From the NCBI GenBank assembly GCA_002746645.1, contig PDPU01000023.1:1-64000 (forward strand): a DNA stretch of 64,000 nucleotides, in the 5' to 3' direction. Numbering within the stretch: position 1 is the stretch's first letter; every line of letters begins with the position of its first letter. The DNA is from Gammaproteobacteria bacterium (lineage in GTDB: Bacteria; Pseudomonadota; Gammaproteobacteria; Granulosicoccales; Granulosicoccaceae). Under the pieces are notes generated by a model that worked only from the letters and a program-made list of their open reading frames with translations, searched no databases and was not told where the DNA came from. Positions 7,041-14,540 of the stretch are shown in pieces. Position numbers and translations under genes: made by a program.

Positions 7041-8488
7041 TCAGGCACGTCATCATCATCGCGATTCTGACAGGCATTCCTGCTGTGTCATCGGCACAGC
7101 AGGATGGCATGAAGTATGTCTGGGAGACGATCAGTCATTCAGGAGAGCAATATGACAGCGCCGATGCAGCATGTTCGGCATCGTATGAGGCATCGGGAAA
7201 TGGTGTAACGCTGTATTGCGGAGACGGTAAAACAATCAGTTATGAAAGGAAGTACGGTGGTACAAATGGAGGAGAAGCGAGCGGCGAGTGTTTGCAACAG
7301 GAAGGTAACTACCATTGCAGTTCAATGCATGGCAATACGTTGGGAGCACCGATGTGGCCACCGGCAGAGACGAAATTCGATACGTACAGAAGGTACGAAG
7401 TAGCGAATGACGAAGACGAGGAAGAGAATCGCTGCGAGGACATGGCAGGCAATGAAACGTACATGACGGTGTACGGAGACCAACCAGCGCAGCAGTGTCT
7501 GCAAGGGTGTGCGGCAGATCAGAAGGGAGTAGCGGTCAAGCTGCCCGAGAATGAAGATCCGTACTGGTGGGCGAGATATGAATACAGTGGTGCCGAGTGT
7601 TCCGCAGTCGATTATCCGAAACAGTACAGCGTGCAGAATGAAGATGGCACGATGACGCGTACTGACGAGAATGGAGACGAGACCACATATCCGTCACCGC
7701 TACCGCCGCCGGAAGGTGTTGAACCTACCGATACGCAACAGGTGGACGGCAGTACTGTCGAGATCTACCAACAGGAGGGAGGCGGTGAAATCATCGTGGT
7801 GACGGATTCAGAAGGAAACGTCACGTTCACGGATCGACATCCCGTAGGTGGCACGGGACAGTACGTGGTATCGAGCGGTACCGGCGGATCGAGCGGTACC
7901 GGCGGATCGAGCGGTACCGGCGGATCGAGCGATACCGGCGGATCGAGTGGTACCGGCGGATCGAGTGGTACCGGCGGATCGAGTGGTACCGGCGGATCGA
8001 GCGGCACCGGCGGATCGAGCGGCACCGGCGGATCGAGCGGCACCGGCGGATCGAGCGGTACAGTTGATGGTGGCGGTGAGGGAGAAGAGGAGGGCAGCAG
8101 TGCCAACGGAGGCAGGTATTGCTCTGCACCACCGATGTGTGACGGTGAGCCGATACAGTGCGCCATCCTCGAGCAACAGTGGTTGCATCGATGCGAGGCG
8201 GAGATACCGTCGGAAACCGAAATACTGCAGGAGGCAGGCCTGACGGAGTACACCGATGTAAAGGGGCAGTTGTATACGGAAGTGGACGCCGGTGAAGTCA
8301 TTGGTGAGTTCGACCAGAGCGGTTTCTACGGTAGTAGAAGCTGTCCTGCATCCCCGACGATAACGTTGTGGGGAGCATCCCTTGAACTGCCGATGGAAGA
8401 GGCCTGCCGGGTGGCCGAGATCATCGGCCTGATCGTGATGGCCGGGGCGCTCCTGCAGGCGTTCTGGATCGTGTCGGGAGCCTTCTGA
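7037..8488 (+). CDS. TspB/pIII-like phage attachment protein
   Basis: A 483-residue secreted and membrane-anchored protein. GTG 7037 gives a clean signal peptide (about residues 1-20, ending AVSSA). A cysteine-rich N-terminal domain runs to about residue 200, then an acidic linker and a 10-copy Ser-Ser-Gly-Thr-Gly-Gly repeat (about 279-342). Next comes a second cysteine-rich part with MCDGEPIQCAILEQQWLHRC, closely resembling the C-terminal motif of inovirus TspB proteins, and a C-terminal membrane helix (IIGLIVMAGALLQAFWIV). Domain order equals that of pIII: receptor-binding head, glycine linker, membrane anchor. It should sit at the virion tip and bind a pilus or envelope receptor. Directly coupled to the next gene. 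Confidence 0.85.
   Translation: MIRHVIIIAILTGIPAVSSAQQDGMKYVWETISHSGEQYDSADAACSASYEASGNGVTLYCGDGKTISYERKYGGTNGGEASGECLQQEGNYHCSSMHGNTLGAPMWPPAETKFDTYRRYEVANDEDEEENRCEDMAGNETYMTVYGDQPAQQCLQGCAADQKGVAVKLPENEDPYWWARYEYSGAECSAVDYPKQYSVQNEDGTMTRTDENGDETTYPSPLPPPEGVEPTDTQQVDGSTVEIYQQEGGGEIIVVTDSEGNVTFTDRHPVGGTGQYVVSSGTGGSSGTGGSSGTGGSSDTGGSSGTGGSSGTGGSSGTGGSSGTGGSSGTGGSSGTGGSSGTVDGGGEGEEEGSSANGGRYCSAPPMCDGEPIQCAILEQQWLHRCEAEIPSETEILQEAGLTEYTDVKGQLYTEVDAGEVIGEFDQSGFYGSRSCPASPTITLWGASLELPMEEACRVAEIIGLIVMAGALLQAFWIVSGAF
7871..8062 (+). repeat. 18-bp minisatellite inside the attachment protein gene
   Basis: Ten full copies plus one partial copy of TCGAGCGGTACCGGCGGA, with single-base variants (GAT for GGT in copy 4, AGT for AGC in copies 5-7, GGC for GGT in copies 8-10). 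Each unit encodes Ser-Ser-Gly-Thr-Gly-Gly. Unit length is a multiple of three, so copy changes alter linker length without a frameshift. Confidence 0.95.
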
Positions 8489-8805
8489 TGCCGTTGCCGC
8501 TGCTTGCCGGTGGAGCCGTGATCTCCACCCTGATCGTGCCGCTGGTGGTGAAGCTCATGGTGGCACTCGGCGTCGGATTCGTGACGTATACCGGCATGAC
8601 GGCGCTGCTCGATCAGACATTCATCCTGATCGAGCAGAATCTGCAGGGAGTCCCGACGGAGGTCGCGCAGCTGCTCGCGCTCGCGAACATCGATCGCTAC
8701 GTGAGCATCATTGCCAGTGCCTATGGCGCGAAGTTGTTGCTGTCAGGACTGAATTCGGCAGGTGGCCTGACGAAATTCAGTATCAAGGGTCTGGCGGGAG
8801 GCTGA
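8488..8805 (+). CDS. DUF2523 minor coat protein (pVI-like)
   Basis: A 105-residue membrane protein with helices at about 10-45 (AVISTLIVPLVVKLMVALGV) and 70-90, starting at ATG 8488 over the upstream stop. Gene order adhesin, DUF2523, Zot is the standard inovirus layout, and DUF2523 proteins are regarded as pVI equivalents that cap the virion together with pIII. The short middle, IEQNLQGVPTEVAQLLALAN, matches the amphipathic part of that family. Confidence 0.85.
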   Translation: MPLPLLAGGAVISTLIVPLVVKLMVALGVGFVTYTGMTALLDQTFILIEQNLQGVPTEVAQLLALANIDRYVSIIASAYGAKLLLSGLNSAGGLTKFSIKGLAGG

Positions 8806-8808
8806 TCC

Positions 8809-9801
8809 GTGCTCAGCATCATCAGCGGTATTCCGGGCGCTGGCAAGACGCTCTACACCCTGCAGGCAGTGGAGCGCTATCGCGCGGAGGATCACAAGGA
8901 GCGCCAGAAGACGGATCCCGAGGCACAGCCTCGAGTGGTCTACCAGTACGGGATTCCCGGACTGAAACTCGATTGGGTCGAGCTCGAGCGCGTCGAAGAC
9001 TGGTGGAAGTGCCCGGTGCATTCGATCATCGTGATCGATGAGGCACAGCAGCATTTTCCGACGCTCTCCTCGAGCGCGAAGCGTCCGGAGCACTACAACA
9101 AGTTCGACGTGCACCGGCACTCGGGATTCGACATCTGGCTGGTAACCCAGAACCCGGCGAACATCGATACGCGCGTGACGTCGATGTGTGGCAGCCATAC
9201 GCATCTGTTCAGGCCAATGGGCATGGAGCGTGCGACGGTGTATCAGTGGCCGTCGGTGCAGCGCACCACGGGCAGAAACCTCGGCAAGGACAACACTGCG
9301 ACCAGGACGGAGTGGAGTCACCCGAAAGAGCTGTACGAGATGTACAAGAGTGCCGAGGTGCACACGCATCGAAGGACGATACCGTGGCGCAAGCTGGCGG
9401 GTATTGCCGTGTTGATACTTTGTGCCATTGGTGGTATCACCTGGGCGCTGTCAACACTGTTGCACAAGGGAGATGAGGTGCAGGCGGAAGTGATGGGAGA
9501 TGGCGGTGATGCCCGGATACAACTCGCTGACGGAACGTCGATGCCGAAGTCGGGCACGATATTCGATGATGTCAATGCGTTCGCGCCAACGATAGACGAC
9601 ATACCGATGTCGGCACCGATATATGCCCCGGCCGTCGATATTGTCGATGCGCCACGTGTGGATGGATGTATGGCACTGGACTATGGCACGCATGTGCAGT
9701 GCACATGTAACGATCAGCGCGGTAACGTCATTGACCTGTCAGAGCGAGCCTGTCAGCACTACATCGAGAATGGCTGGTTCGATCCCACGAAAGGATCCTG
9801 A
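8809..9801 (+). CDS. zot: Zot/pI-like assembly ATPase
   Basis: A 330-residue protein starting at GTG 8809. The N-terminal Zot domain has a P-loop GIPGAGKT (7-14), Walker B IIVIDEAQ (73-80) and the following LVTQNPANID. One membrane helix lies at about 196-217, then a periplasmic tail with several cysteines (GCMALDYG, CTCNDQ, ACQHY). This is the architecture of inovirus pI, the inner-membrane motor that extrudes the particle through the envelope. The name Zot comes from Vibrio; no toxin role is implied here. Last gene of the rightward operon. Confidence 0.93.
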   Translation: MLSIISGIPGAGKTLYTLQAVERYRAEDHKERQKTDPEAQPRVVYQYGIPGLKLDWVELERVEDWWKCPVHSIIVIDEAQQHFPTLSSSAKRPEHYNKFDVHRHSGFDIWLVTQNPANIDTRVTSMCGSHTHLFRPMGMERATVYQWPSVQRTTGRNLGKDNTATRTEWSHPKELYEMYKSAEVHTHRRTIPWRKLAGIAVLILCAIGGITWALSTLLHKGDEVQAEVMGDGGDARIQLADGTSMPKSGTIFDDVNAFAPTIDDIPMSAPIYAPAVDIVDAPRVDGCMALDYGTHVQCTCNDQRGNVIDLSERACQHYIENGWFDPTKGS

Positions 9802-9905
9802 TCCTCGAGGACGACAAGGTTGCAGAGGTCACACTTTCCTAGTCAGTCAAAGGGGCATGTGGTATCAGGACGTATCACGTGCGCGTGGCCCGCGCGCGCG
9901 GCCTG

Positions 9906-10271
9906 TCACGTCGATTTCTTCATCCCCGAGTTCAGTAGCTGAACGACGTCGAACGCATGGCAGGGTTCGTTGGCGGCAAGCGCAATACGTTTCGTGGCGG
10001 CAATTGACGTCTCGAGCTCTGTGTTGCGTTGTGCTTCCCGAAAAAGGCTGGCCTGAAACCAGGGCAGCGATTCGATCTCACGAGCAGACAGCCGATCACC
10101 GTTCGGCGTAATGAGTTCGCCGGAGAGGAACTGAAAGCCGGGCCATTCGGGATGGCTGCCATCGCGGTACGCGATCAAACGAGCCGCCATTGGCGGATAA
10201 CCGAAGCGCCTCCATTGCTGCGCGGTGCGCAGCGTGACAAAGCAGAGCGAAGCGATCTCGGCGTCAGTCAT
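9906..10271 (-). CDS. DUF3653-type phage protein with HTH-like N-terminus
   Basis: A 121-residue leftward protein. The start (DAEIASLCFVTLRTAQQWRR, then PPMAARLIAYRDG) is a small helix-turn-helix-like segment. It is followed by EWPGFQFLSGELITPNGDRL and the conserved LPWFQASLF, the DUF3653 pattern found in Xanthomonas and Pseudomonas filamentous phages. The role is probably regulatory but is not established. Convergent with zot; its ATG overlaps the stop of the 56-residue gene in the ATGA manner, so both form one unit. Confidence 0.75.
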   Translation of the reverse strand: MTDAEIASLCFVTLRTAQQWRRFGYPPMAARLIAYRDGSHPEWPGFQFLSGELITPNGDRLSAREIESLPWFQASLFREAQRNTELETSIAATKRIALAANEPCHAFDVVQLLNSGMKKST

Positions 10272-10438
10272 GACGCCGATTCCTGCCGTTCTTCGGCATC
10301 ATCCAGAGCGAATTTCGCTTCAGCGATCGCATCGAGGAGTCGATCGAGTTCTTCTTGAGAGGTTTCAGGATTTATGATTCCTATATGCCAGTCGAGTATC
10401 GCCTGTTCGAGGGTGTTTTTCAGTTCAATGATGTTCAC
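10268..10438 (-). CDS. 56-residue phage protein, unknown
   Basis: GTG 10438 opens a frame that encodes NIIELKNTLEQAILDWHIG and SQEELDRLLDAIAEAKFALD and ends at 10268 over the start of the DUF3653 gene. It is acidic and mostly helical, possibly two antiparallel helices. The ribosome site GGAG lies 10 bases before the GTG, inside one arm of a 14-bp inverted repeat. No family recognised. Confidence 0.6.
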   Translation of the reverse strand: MNIIELKNTLEQAILDWHIGIINPETSQEELDRLLDAIAEAKFALDDAEERQESAS

Positions 10439-10510
10439 GTCGTTGTTGCTCCGTAGTAAGTGGGGGTCTCGTCAGAGATTGGCCCCCACGCACGCAGGAG
10501 CAACAACGAC
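10439..10510 (-). promoter_or_regulatory. Nested inverted repeat upstream of the 56-residue gene (packaging signal or translational control)
   Basis: GTCGTTGTTGCTCC (10439-10452) and GGAGCAACAACGAC (10497-10510) are perfect 14-bp complements. Inside lies a second stem, GTGGGGG (10460-10466) with CCCCCAC (10483-10489). On the leftward transcript the 3' arm contains the GGAG ribosome site and ends at the base before the GTG start, so the hairpin would hide it. A long hairpin in the non-coding region is also the hallmark of inovirus packaging signals. Confidence 0.6.
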
Positions 10511-10555
10511 ACCGCATTGAACGGCAATCCTGCAGTTGCACCTGCCACCATGAGA

Positions 10556-10577
10556 AAGCGGCCCGAATGGGCCGCTT
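10556..10577 (-). terminator. Terminator-like hairpin after the regulator 3' end
   Basis: AAGCGGCCC-GAAT-GGGCCGCTT is a perfect 9-bp stem, 13 bases beyond the stop codon (10591-10593) of the detached regulator tail. On the minus strand it is followed by TCTCATGG, so the T tract is poor. Its position supports that the frame ending at 10591 is a real gene end. Confidence 0.6.
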
Positions 10578-10590
10578 GATGATCCGGCCG

Positions 10591-10767
10591 TCAGGCCGTT
10601 TTCTTCAGCGCGTAGTCGCTGATGGGTATCGGCACGGAAGAGCCGACAGGAATCGGCCGTTGGCCGTCACGAGCATCGCGCAAGCGATGAGGAATCGAGC
10701 ATTGACCGCGGTCAACGATGATCAGCAGGCCTCGGCGAGCCAGCAGACACAGGAGACGGCGCAACCA
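10591..10767 (-). pseudogene. Detached 3' part of the phage regulator gene
   Basis: Read leftward from the XerC arm in the frame that enters attL at residue 118, this segment is open for 58 codons and stops with TGA at 10593-10591. It starts WLRRLLCLLARRGLLIIVDR and ends SDYALKKTA, basic and amphipathic, a normal-looking protein end. Codon 119 straddles the junction (TGG in the phage circle, TGT in the lysogen). Here it has no start of its own and is separated from its 5' part by the whole prophage. Confidence 0.72.
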
Positions 10768-10794
10768 TTGCGCATAATCCCTGTTATGTTAAAT
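10767..10794 (+). other. dif site / attR (XerC-XerD recombination site)
   Basis: Three blocks: ATTGCGCATAA (XerC arm, 9 of 11 bases as in E. coli dif), hexamer TCCCTG, and TTATGTTAAAT (XerD arm, identical to E. coli). A full site is restored at the right end of the prophage, so chromosome dimer resolution can continue and further phage copies could insert. The hexamer differs from the usual TGTATA-like core. It places this window at the replication terminus. Confidence 0.9.
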
Positions 10795-11128
10795 AGAAAA
10801 AGAACTTCGTGTGAACGGCATCCAGGCATGTTCTTCTCACGCTTCCGTACCCGAACACAGCAAACCTTTTTCGAGCCGCTACTTCTCGTCAGGCTCTGAA
10901 TGCTCCGAGATTACCTTGATGCCAGGCAGCATCTCGCAACCACAATGAAGCCTTCTGACGAAGCAAAACGAAGGCTTGACACACGAAGGCCCAACCGATA
11001 GCTTCCGCGACTCATCGGCTGCTCCGTCAATCTCGATCGCTTGCTTCCGAACTCATCGAAACGGTTACGGTCAGTACGTTCGCTGCCTTTGAACGGGCAG
11101 CTGTCCACTAACATGAAAGAACAAAGAT
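10795..11128. other. Non-coding region right of dif
   Basis: No convincing coding frame. The only structure noticed is a weak inverted pair AAGCCTT (10948-10954) and AAGGCTT (10971-10977). Presumably terminus-proximal spacer and the leader of the next gene. Confidence 0.5.
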
Positions 11129-12439
11129 ATGATGCAAAAACCTGTAAAAGCTGCGATGGTACTGCTCGCTGCGTTGTCTCTGGCGAGCTGTAGCTCCAAC
11201 GATGATGACGATGACGCCGGAACTGGCGGTGACAACGGCACTACCGCCGGAGGCACTACTGGCGGAGGCACTACCGGCAGCGGCAATGCCTGTCAGATCA
11301 GTGCGGAAGGTACTGCCGAAGGCATTGTCGAGGTACCCACCACACTCGGATCGACATTCACCAACAATTTCTGCAAGGCGGTTGTCGTTCAGGCACCTTC
11401 CGCAGGCGATGTGGTGATCGTCGCTCAGAACGAGATCACCGACGAACAGTTGCTCCGTGCCCGAAGCATCCTGCTGCACTACCTGACACCGGTTCCCGGT
11501 TCCGAATACGGAGCCGACAAGAATGCAGTCTTCGACAACATGGCCCAGCGCCGCGCGGTCCTGACGCTGTTCAACGGCCGCGACGATGGCCGTAACCCGG
11601 CTGCATCACTCGAATACGACCGGCCGACGCAGTCGCTGTTCGCCGGCGAGCTTTTCGTCGAAGGCAGCGCAATCTATCAGGCCGGTGGTTCCGAGGAAGA
11701 TGCACGCGACGCATCGTTCGAGGAAATCCTGCACTTCGTGCATGACAACGGCATCGGCATCGATGGTGCCAATGGTACCGATGGCCCACTGAAGGCAACC
11801 TATCAGGCCGAAATCCGCACTGCGATGGAAGCGGCGCGGGCAGCGTCGATCTGGCCGAGTTCAGCAGATTACAACAGCTGGGTGCAGGAACTCGCGGGTG
11901 AAAACAGTCTGACGCAGGAATACCTTGCCGGTGTCATGGACGCCTACTATGGCCTCACCGCCGGAGATAGTGGGAATGGCGGGCCGCATCGTTCCACCAC
12001 TCGCGAGGAACTCGGCACTCAGGACCCGACCGGCCTTTCGCTGGCCCAGAAGTTCTTTGCGCCGGAGCTCAGCTACGAGGCCCGCATTGACCCAGGCTTT
12101 ACGGGTAACTTCTCCCTGGCTTTCGATGCCAACCAACGTTACACGCACAAATCGCGCTATCTGGTAAAGGCCCGTCTTCTCGGATCCGAATCCTCTGGAT
12201 TGATCGGAAACGACAAGGACAACGTACTGCGTGGAAATGCCGGCGACAATCTCCTTGACGGTGCCGCCGGATCCGACATTGCCGTTTTCAGTGGCAACCG
12301 CTCGGAGTACAACGTCAGCATCGATGGAACGACGGCAACGGTACAGGACACCAGTACCGACCGTGATGGCACTGACACGGTAAAAGACATCGAAACCCTC
12401 CGTTTCGCGGATGGTGACGTTCCGTTCACGGGTCTCTGA
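11129..12439 (+). CDS. Lipoprotein with histidine motif and RTX-like C-terminus
   Basis: A 436-residue protein with signal peptide and lipobox LASC (Cys21), followed by an aspartate run and a Gly-Thr-rich linker. The middle domain has FEEILHFVHDNGIG (about 196-209), reminiscent of but not matching an H-E-x-x-H zinc site; no H-E-x-x-H is present. The end (about 358-436) has IGNDKDNVLRGNAGDNLLDG, a hemolysin-type calcium-binding repeat, then a beta-rich tail YNVSIDGTTATVQDTSTDRD. Probably an envelope-anchored surface protein; a peptidase role is speculative. First host gene right of dif. Confidence 0.65.
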   Translation: MMQKPVKAAMVLLAALSLASCSSNDDDDDAGTGGDNGTTAGGTTGGGTTGSGNACQISAEGTAEGIVEVPTTLGSTFTNNFCKAVVVQAPSAGDVVIVAQNEITDEQLLRARSILLHYLTPVPGSEYGADKNAVFDNMAQRRAVLTLFNGRDDGRNPAASLEYDRPTQSLFAGELFVEGSAIYQAGGSEEDARDASFEEILHFVHDNGIGIDGANGTDGPLKATYQAEIRTAMEAARAASIWPSSADYNSWVQELAGENSLTQEYLAGVMDAYYGLTAGDSGNGGPHRSTTREELGTQDPTGLSLAQKFFAPELSYEARIDPGFTGNFSLAFDANQRYTHKSRYLVKARLLGSESSGLIGNDKDNVLRGNAGDNLLDGAAGSDIAVFSGNRSEYNVSIDGTTATVQDTSTDRDGTDTVKDIETLRFADGDVPFTGL

Positions 12440-12466
12440 TCTCGATCATCGCAAGGATGAACCCGA

Positions 12467-12517
12467 CTCGGTCGCTGTCCCCTCCCCCGAATCAGCCGGA
12501 GGTGAACAGCGACCGAG
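12467..12517 (+). terminator. Large two-part hairpin after the lipoprotein gene
   Basis: CTCGGTCGCTGT (12467-12478) pairs perfectly with ACAGCGACCGAG (12506-12517), and inside it CCTCC (12481-12485) pairs with GGAGG (12498-12502). No T tract follows, so this could be a rho-assisted terminator or a processing hairpin between the lipoprotein and methyltransferase genes. Confidence 0.55.
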
Positions 12518-12553
12518 GAAGGTATCGTAAACACGGAGGAATCGAGGGCAGAC

Positions 12554-13195
12554 ATGAATGAAGCGCACATCTGGGATCGGCTTGCCAGGTACTACGACCT
12601 CGTTGTACGCCCTTTCGACACGAGCTACGCTCGGGTACGCGAGAGATTGTCGCGTGACCTGCCCTCAGGTGGACACCTGTTGGAGGTAGCGGCGGGTACA
12701 GGGCAATTCACGGCCGATCTGGCAAACCGATCAGAACACCTCGTGGCGACCGACATATCACCGGAAATGGTGCTGCGGCTTCGTGAGCGAGTATCGGAAA
12801 AGGGATTGCCGGGTGTCGAATGCGCGGTCATGAGCGCCGACGATCTCGATGCCGATGACAGGAGTTTCGACGGAGTATTCTGCGCCAACGCACTCCATGT
12901 GATGAACGATCCGGCGCAGGGGCTCTCCGAATTCCACCGAGTGCTGAAGCCGCAAGGGATACTCGTGGCGCCAACGTTCCTGCACAACGTCGATGGTTTT
13001 CGACGAGGACTTTCCCGCACACTCAGTCTGGTGTCTCCATTCGTTGCGCATACACGCTTTGATCTCGCCTCGCTCGAGCAGACCATCACCGCAGCGGGCT
13101 TTGAAGTGATCATCACGGAGCAGCTGCCCGGGCTGTTTCCGATCGGTTACATCGTCGCGTGCCCGCTCGAAGGGGCTGGAACCTTAGACGACTGA
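12554..13195 (+). CDS. Class I SAM-dependent methyltransferase
   Basis: A 213-residue cytoplasmic protein with motif I LLEVAAGTGQ (43-51), motif II LVATDISPEMV, and FDGVFCANALHVMNDPAQGL as motif IV, the UbiE/Methyltransf_11 layout. The end of the protein lacks the UbiE-specific signature, so it is one of the many small-molecule methyltransferases with unknown substrate. ATG 12554 has GAGG and GAGGG upstream. It stands alone after the hairpin at 12467-12517. Confidence 0.8.
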   Translation: MNEAHIWDRLARYYDLVVRPFDTSYARVRERLSRDLPSGGHLLEVAAGTGQFTADLANRSEHLVATDISPEMVLRLRERVSEKGLPGVECAVMSADDLDADDRSFDGVFCANALHVMNDPAQGLSEFHRVLKPQGILVAPTFLHNVDGFRRGLSRTLSLVSPFVAHTRFDLASLEQTITAAGFEVIITEQLPGLFPIGYIVACPLEGAGTLDD

Positions 13196-13380
13196 CTGAC
13201 CAGATTGTTACGGAAACTCTCTGCTTTCTGCCTAGTCCAGTACGGCAAATGATGTAAATAATGCCGTGCACAACTGCAGCATCGCCACCGGTGTCCGGCA
13301 GCTCAGGATTCCCGCTTGCAGACTGTTCTTGAATGATCGCAGATCGGTCTCGGCCATCCCAGCAGAGATCGTCCAGACCT

Positions 13381-13437
13381 TCTGATTCTCGGGTGTATCG
13401 GGCATCGTGATGCCCGTACCGTCGACGATCCAGAAAA
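13381..13437 (-). pseudogene. IS4-family transposase remnant
   Basis: On the minus strand the bases encode FWIVDGTGITMPDTPENQ, matching the conserved V-D-G-T-x-x-x-M-P-D-T-x-x-N motif around the first catalytic aspartate of IS4-type transposases. The frame continues without clear homology to about 13250, and nothing else of the element is seen. AAAGCGGACAT occurs three times nearby (two tandem copies at about 13436-13457, one at about 13534), perhaps an old junction. Confidence 0.5.
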
Positions 13438-13544
13438 GCGGACATCAAAGCGGACATCACGATGGAATCATTTCTTTTCACTCCGCGCCAATCCTATGAT
13501 ATTGTTAAAAAATACTCGCATCCCTAGTGACGAACAAAGCGGAC

Positions 13545-14269
13545 ATGTCAAACGACGAAAAACCGAAGGATGATGGTGAATCGACAGGCTTGTTCGAGCC
13601 GTTGATGGTAGGCGAATGCTCCCCCAGACGCGCAGCACTCAACGACCTGGTACTTGATCTGGCAACGGCCTCCACTCGCTTTACCAGCAATTTGCCTGCA
13701 TCCATCGCCGATGCTCTTGCTGATCTTATCCGTTCGATGAATTGCTATTACAGTAACCTGATCGAAGGTCATGACACGCATCCGGTTGATATCGAACGCG
13801 CTCTGAATGATGACTACAGTGCTGACCCCAAAAAGCGTGATCTGCAATTCGAAGCCAGGGCGCATATTTCTGTCCAGAAATGGATCGATGAAGGGGGCAT
13901 GAACGAGAGCCCGACGTCGCCGGAGATGATCAGGGAAACCCACCGCCGTTTCTGTGAATTGCTGCCGTCCGATCTGCTTTTTGTCGAAATGCCTTCGACC
14001 GGTGAGAGAATCCCGGTAGTGCCGGGTGAATTCCGAACGAAAGACGTTGAAGTCGGTCGCCATGTGGCGATCAGTGCGGGTGCGGTACCGCGCTTTCTTG
14101 ATCGGTCGTGTCGCTCCTCGGCGTCACGGAAAGAAGCGCTCGCCGGGTAACATCCGCGCTGCTGGAAATCGGCGCGCTGCAATCGGAAAGCACGCGTGCA
14201 CCATTGCAACTGGCCTTTCCGGCGAGACTTGCGGGGTGATGGATGCCGGGGCTTTTTCCGGACAAGTGA
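13545..14269 (+). pseudogene. Fic-family AMP-transferase pseudogene lacking the catalytic core
   Basis: The first about 185 residues match the N-terminal half of Fic proteins, with the inhibitory-helix motif SNLIEG (S-x-x-x-E-G, residues 70-75) and VPGEFRTKDVEVGRHVAIS. The sequence then jumps, in another frame, to LLGVTERSARRVTSALLEIG and APLQLAFPARLAG, the usual C-terminal winged helix. The part between them, including the catalytic H-P-F-x-x-G-N-G-R loop, is deleted at about 14100. A TGA at 14237 interrupts the end before WMPGLFPDK. No catalytic function is possible. A truncated 202-residue product ending at 14150 could still be made. Confidence 0.78.
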
Positions 14270-14540
14270 CAAGGCCAGGATCCTGTCGTCGTGATGGCGC
14301 TTGTCGTTCAATTGCCTATGGGTGTTCGTTATTGCTTGTCGAGATGCCTTGGCACCATGATTCAAAGCTCGAATGAATGCAGCGTCACCAGGTCGCGCTG
14401 TCGCGGCGGTGACAACGATTGGCCTCCTTTCTGCAGGGTGATGCTCGTATCCGACTGCAAACCTGTGTGTGACGCCCTATCATCACTGCGGTGCTCCCTC
14501 TACCGATGCCAACCGAACCGGAAAATCATCAGCAATATCA

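Larger units (their letters stand above)
3843..10794 (+). mobile_element. Inovirus (filamentous phage) prophage integrated at dif
   Basis: A 6.9-kb element with the canonical inovirus order: divergent regulator, replication initiator, ssDNA-binding protein, small membrane/coat proteins, pIII-like adhesin, DUF2523 pVI-like protein and Zot/pI. It is bounded by direct repeats of an 18-base dif segment at 3842-3859 and 10766-10783. No integrase or recombinase gene is present, which fits integration by host XerC/XerD, as known for CTX-type and Xanthomonas filamentous phages (IMEX elements). No secretin (pIV) gene is present, so virion release should use a host secretin. All expected genes are open, so the prophage may be active. 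Confidence 0.93.

Noticed and set aside
7871..8062. CRISPR-like array
   Set aside because: Units are directly adjacent without spacers and keep one reading frame.
7765..8301. Open frames on the other strands through the minisatellite (proline- or arginine-rich repeats)
   Set aside because: They exist only because an 18-bp repeat without stops is open in several frames; the plus-strand frame has the signal peptide, cysteines and anchor.
8809..9801. Zot as a toxin gene
   Set aside because: In this setting it is the phage assembly ATPase pI; nothing in the tail supports a toxin role.
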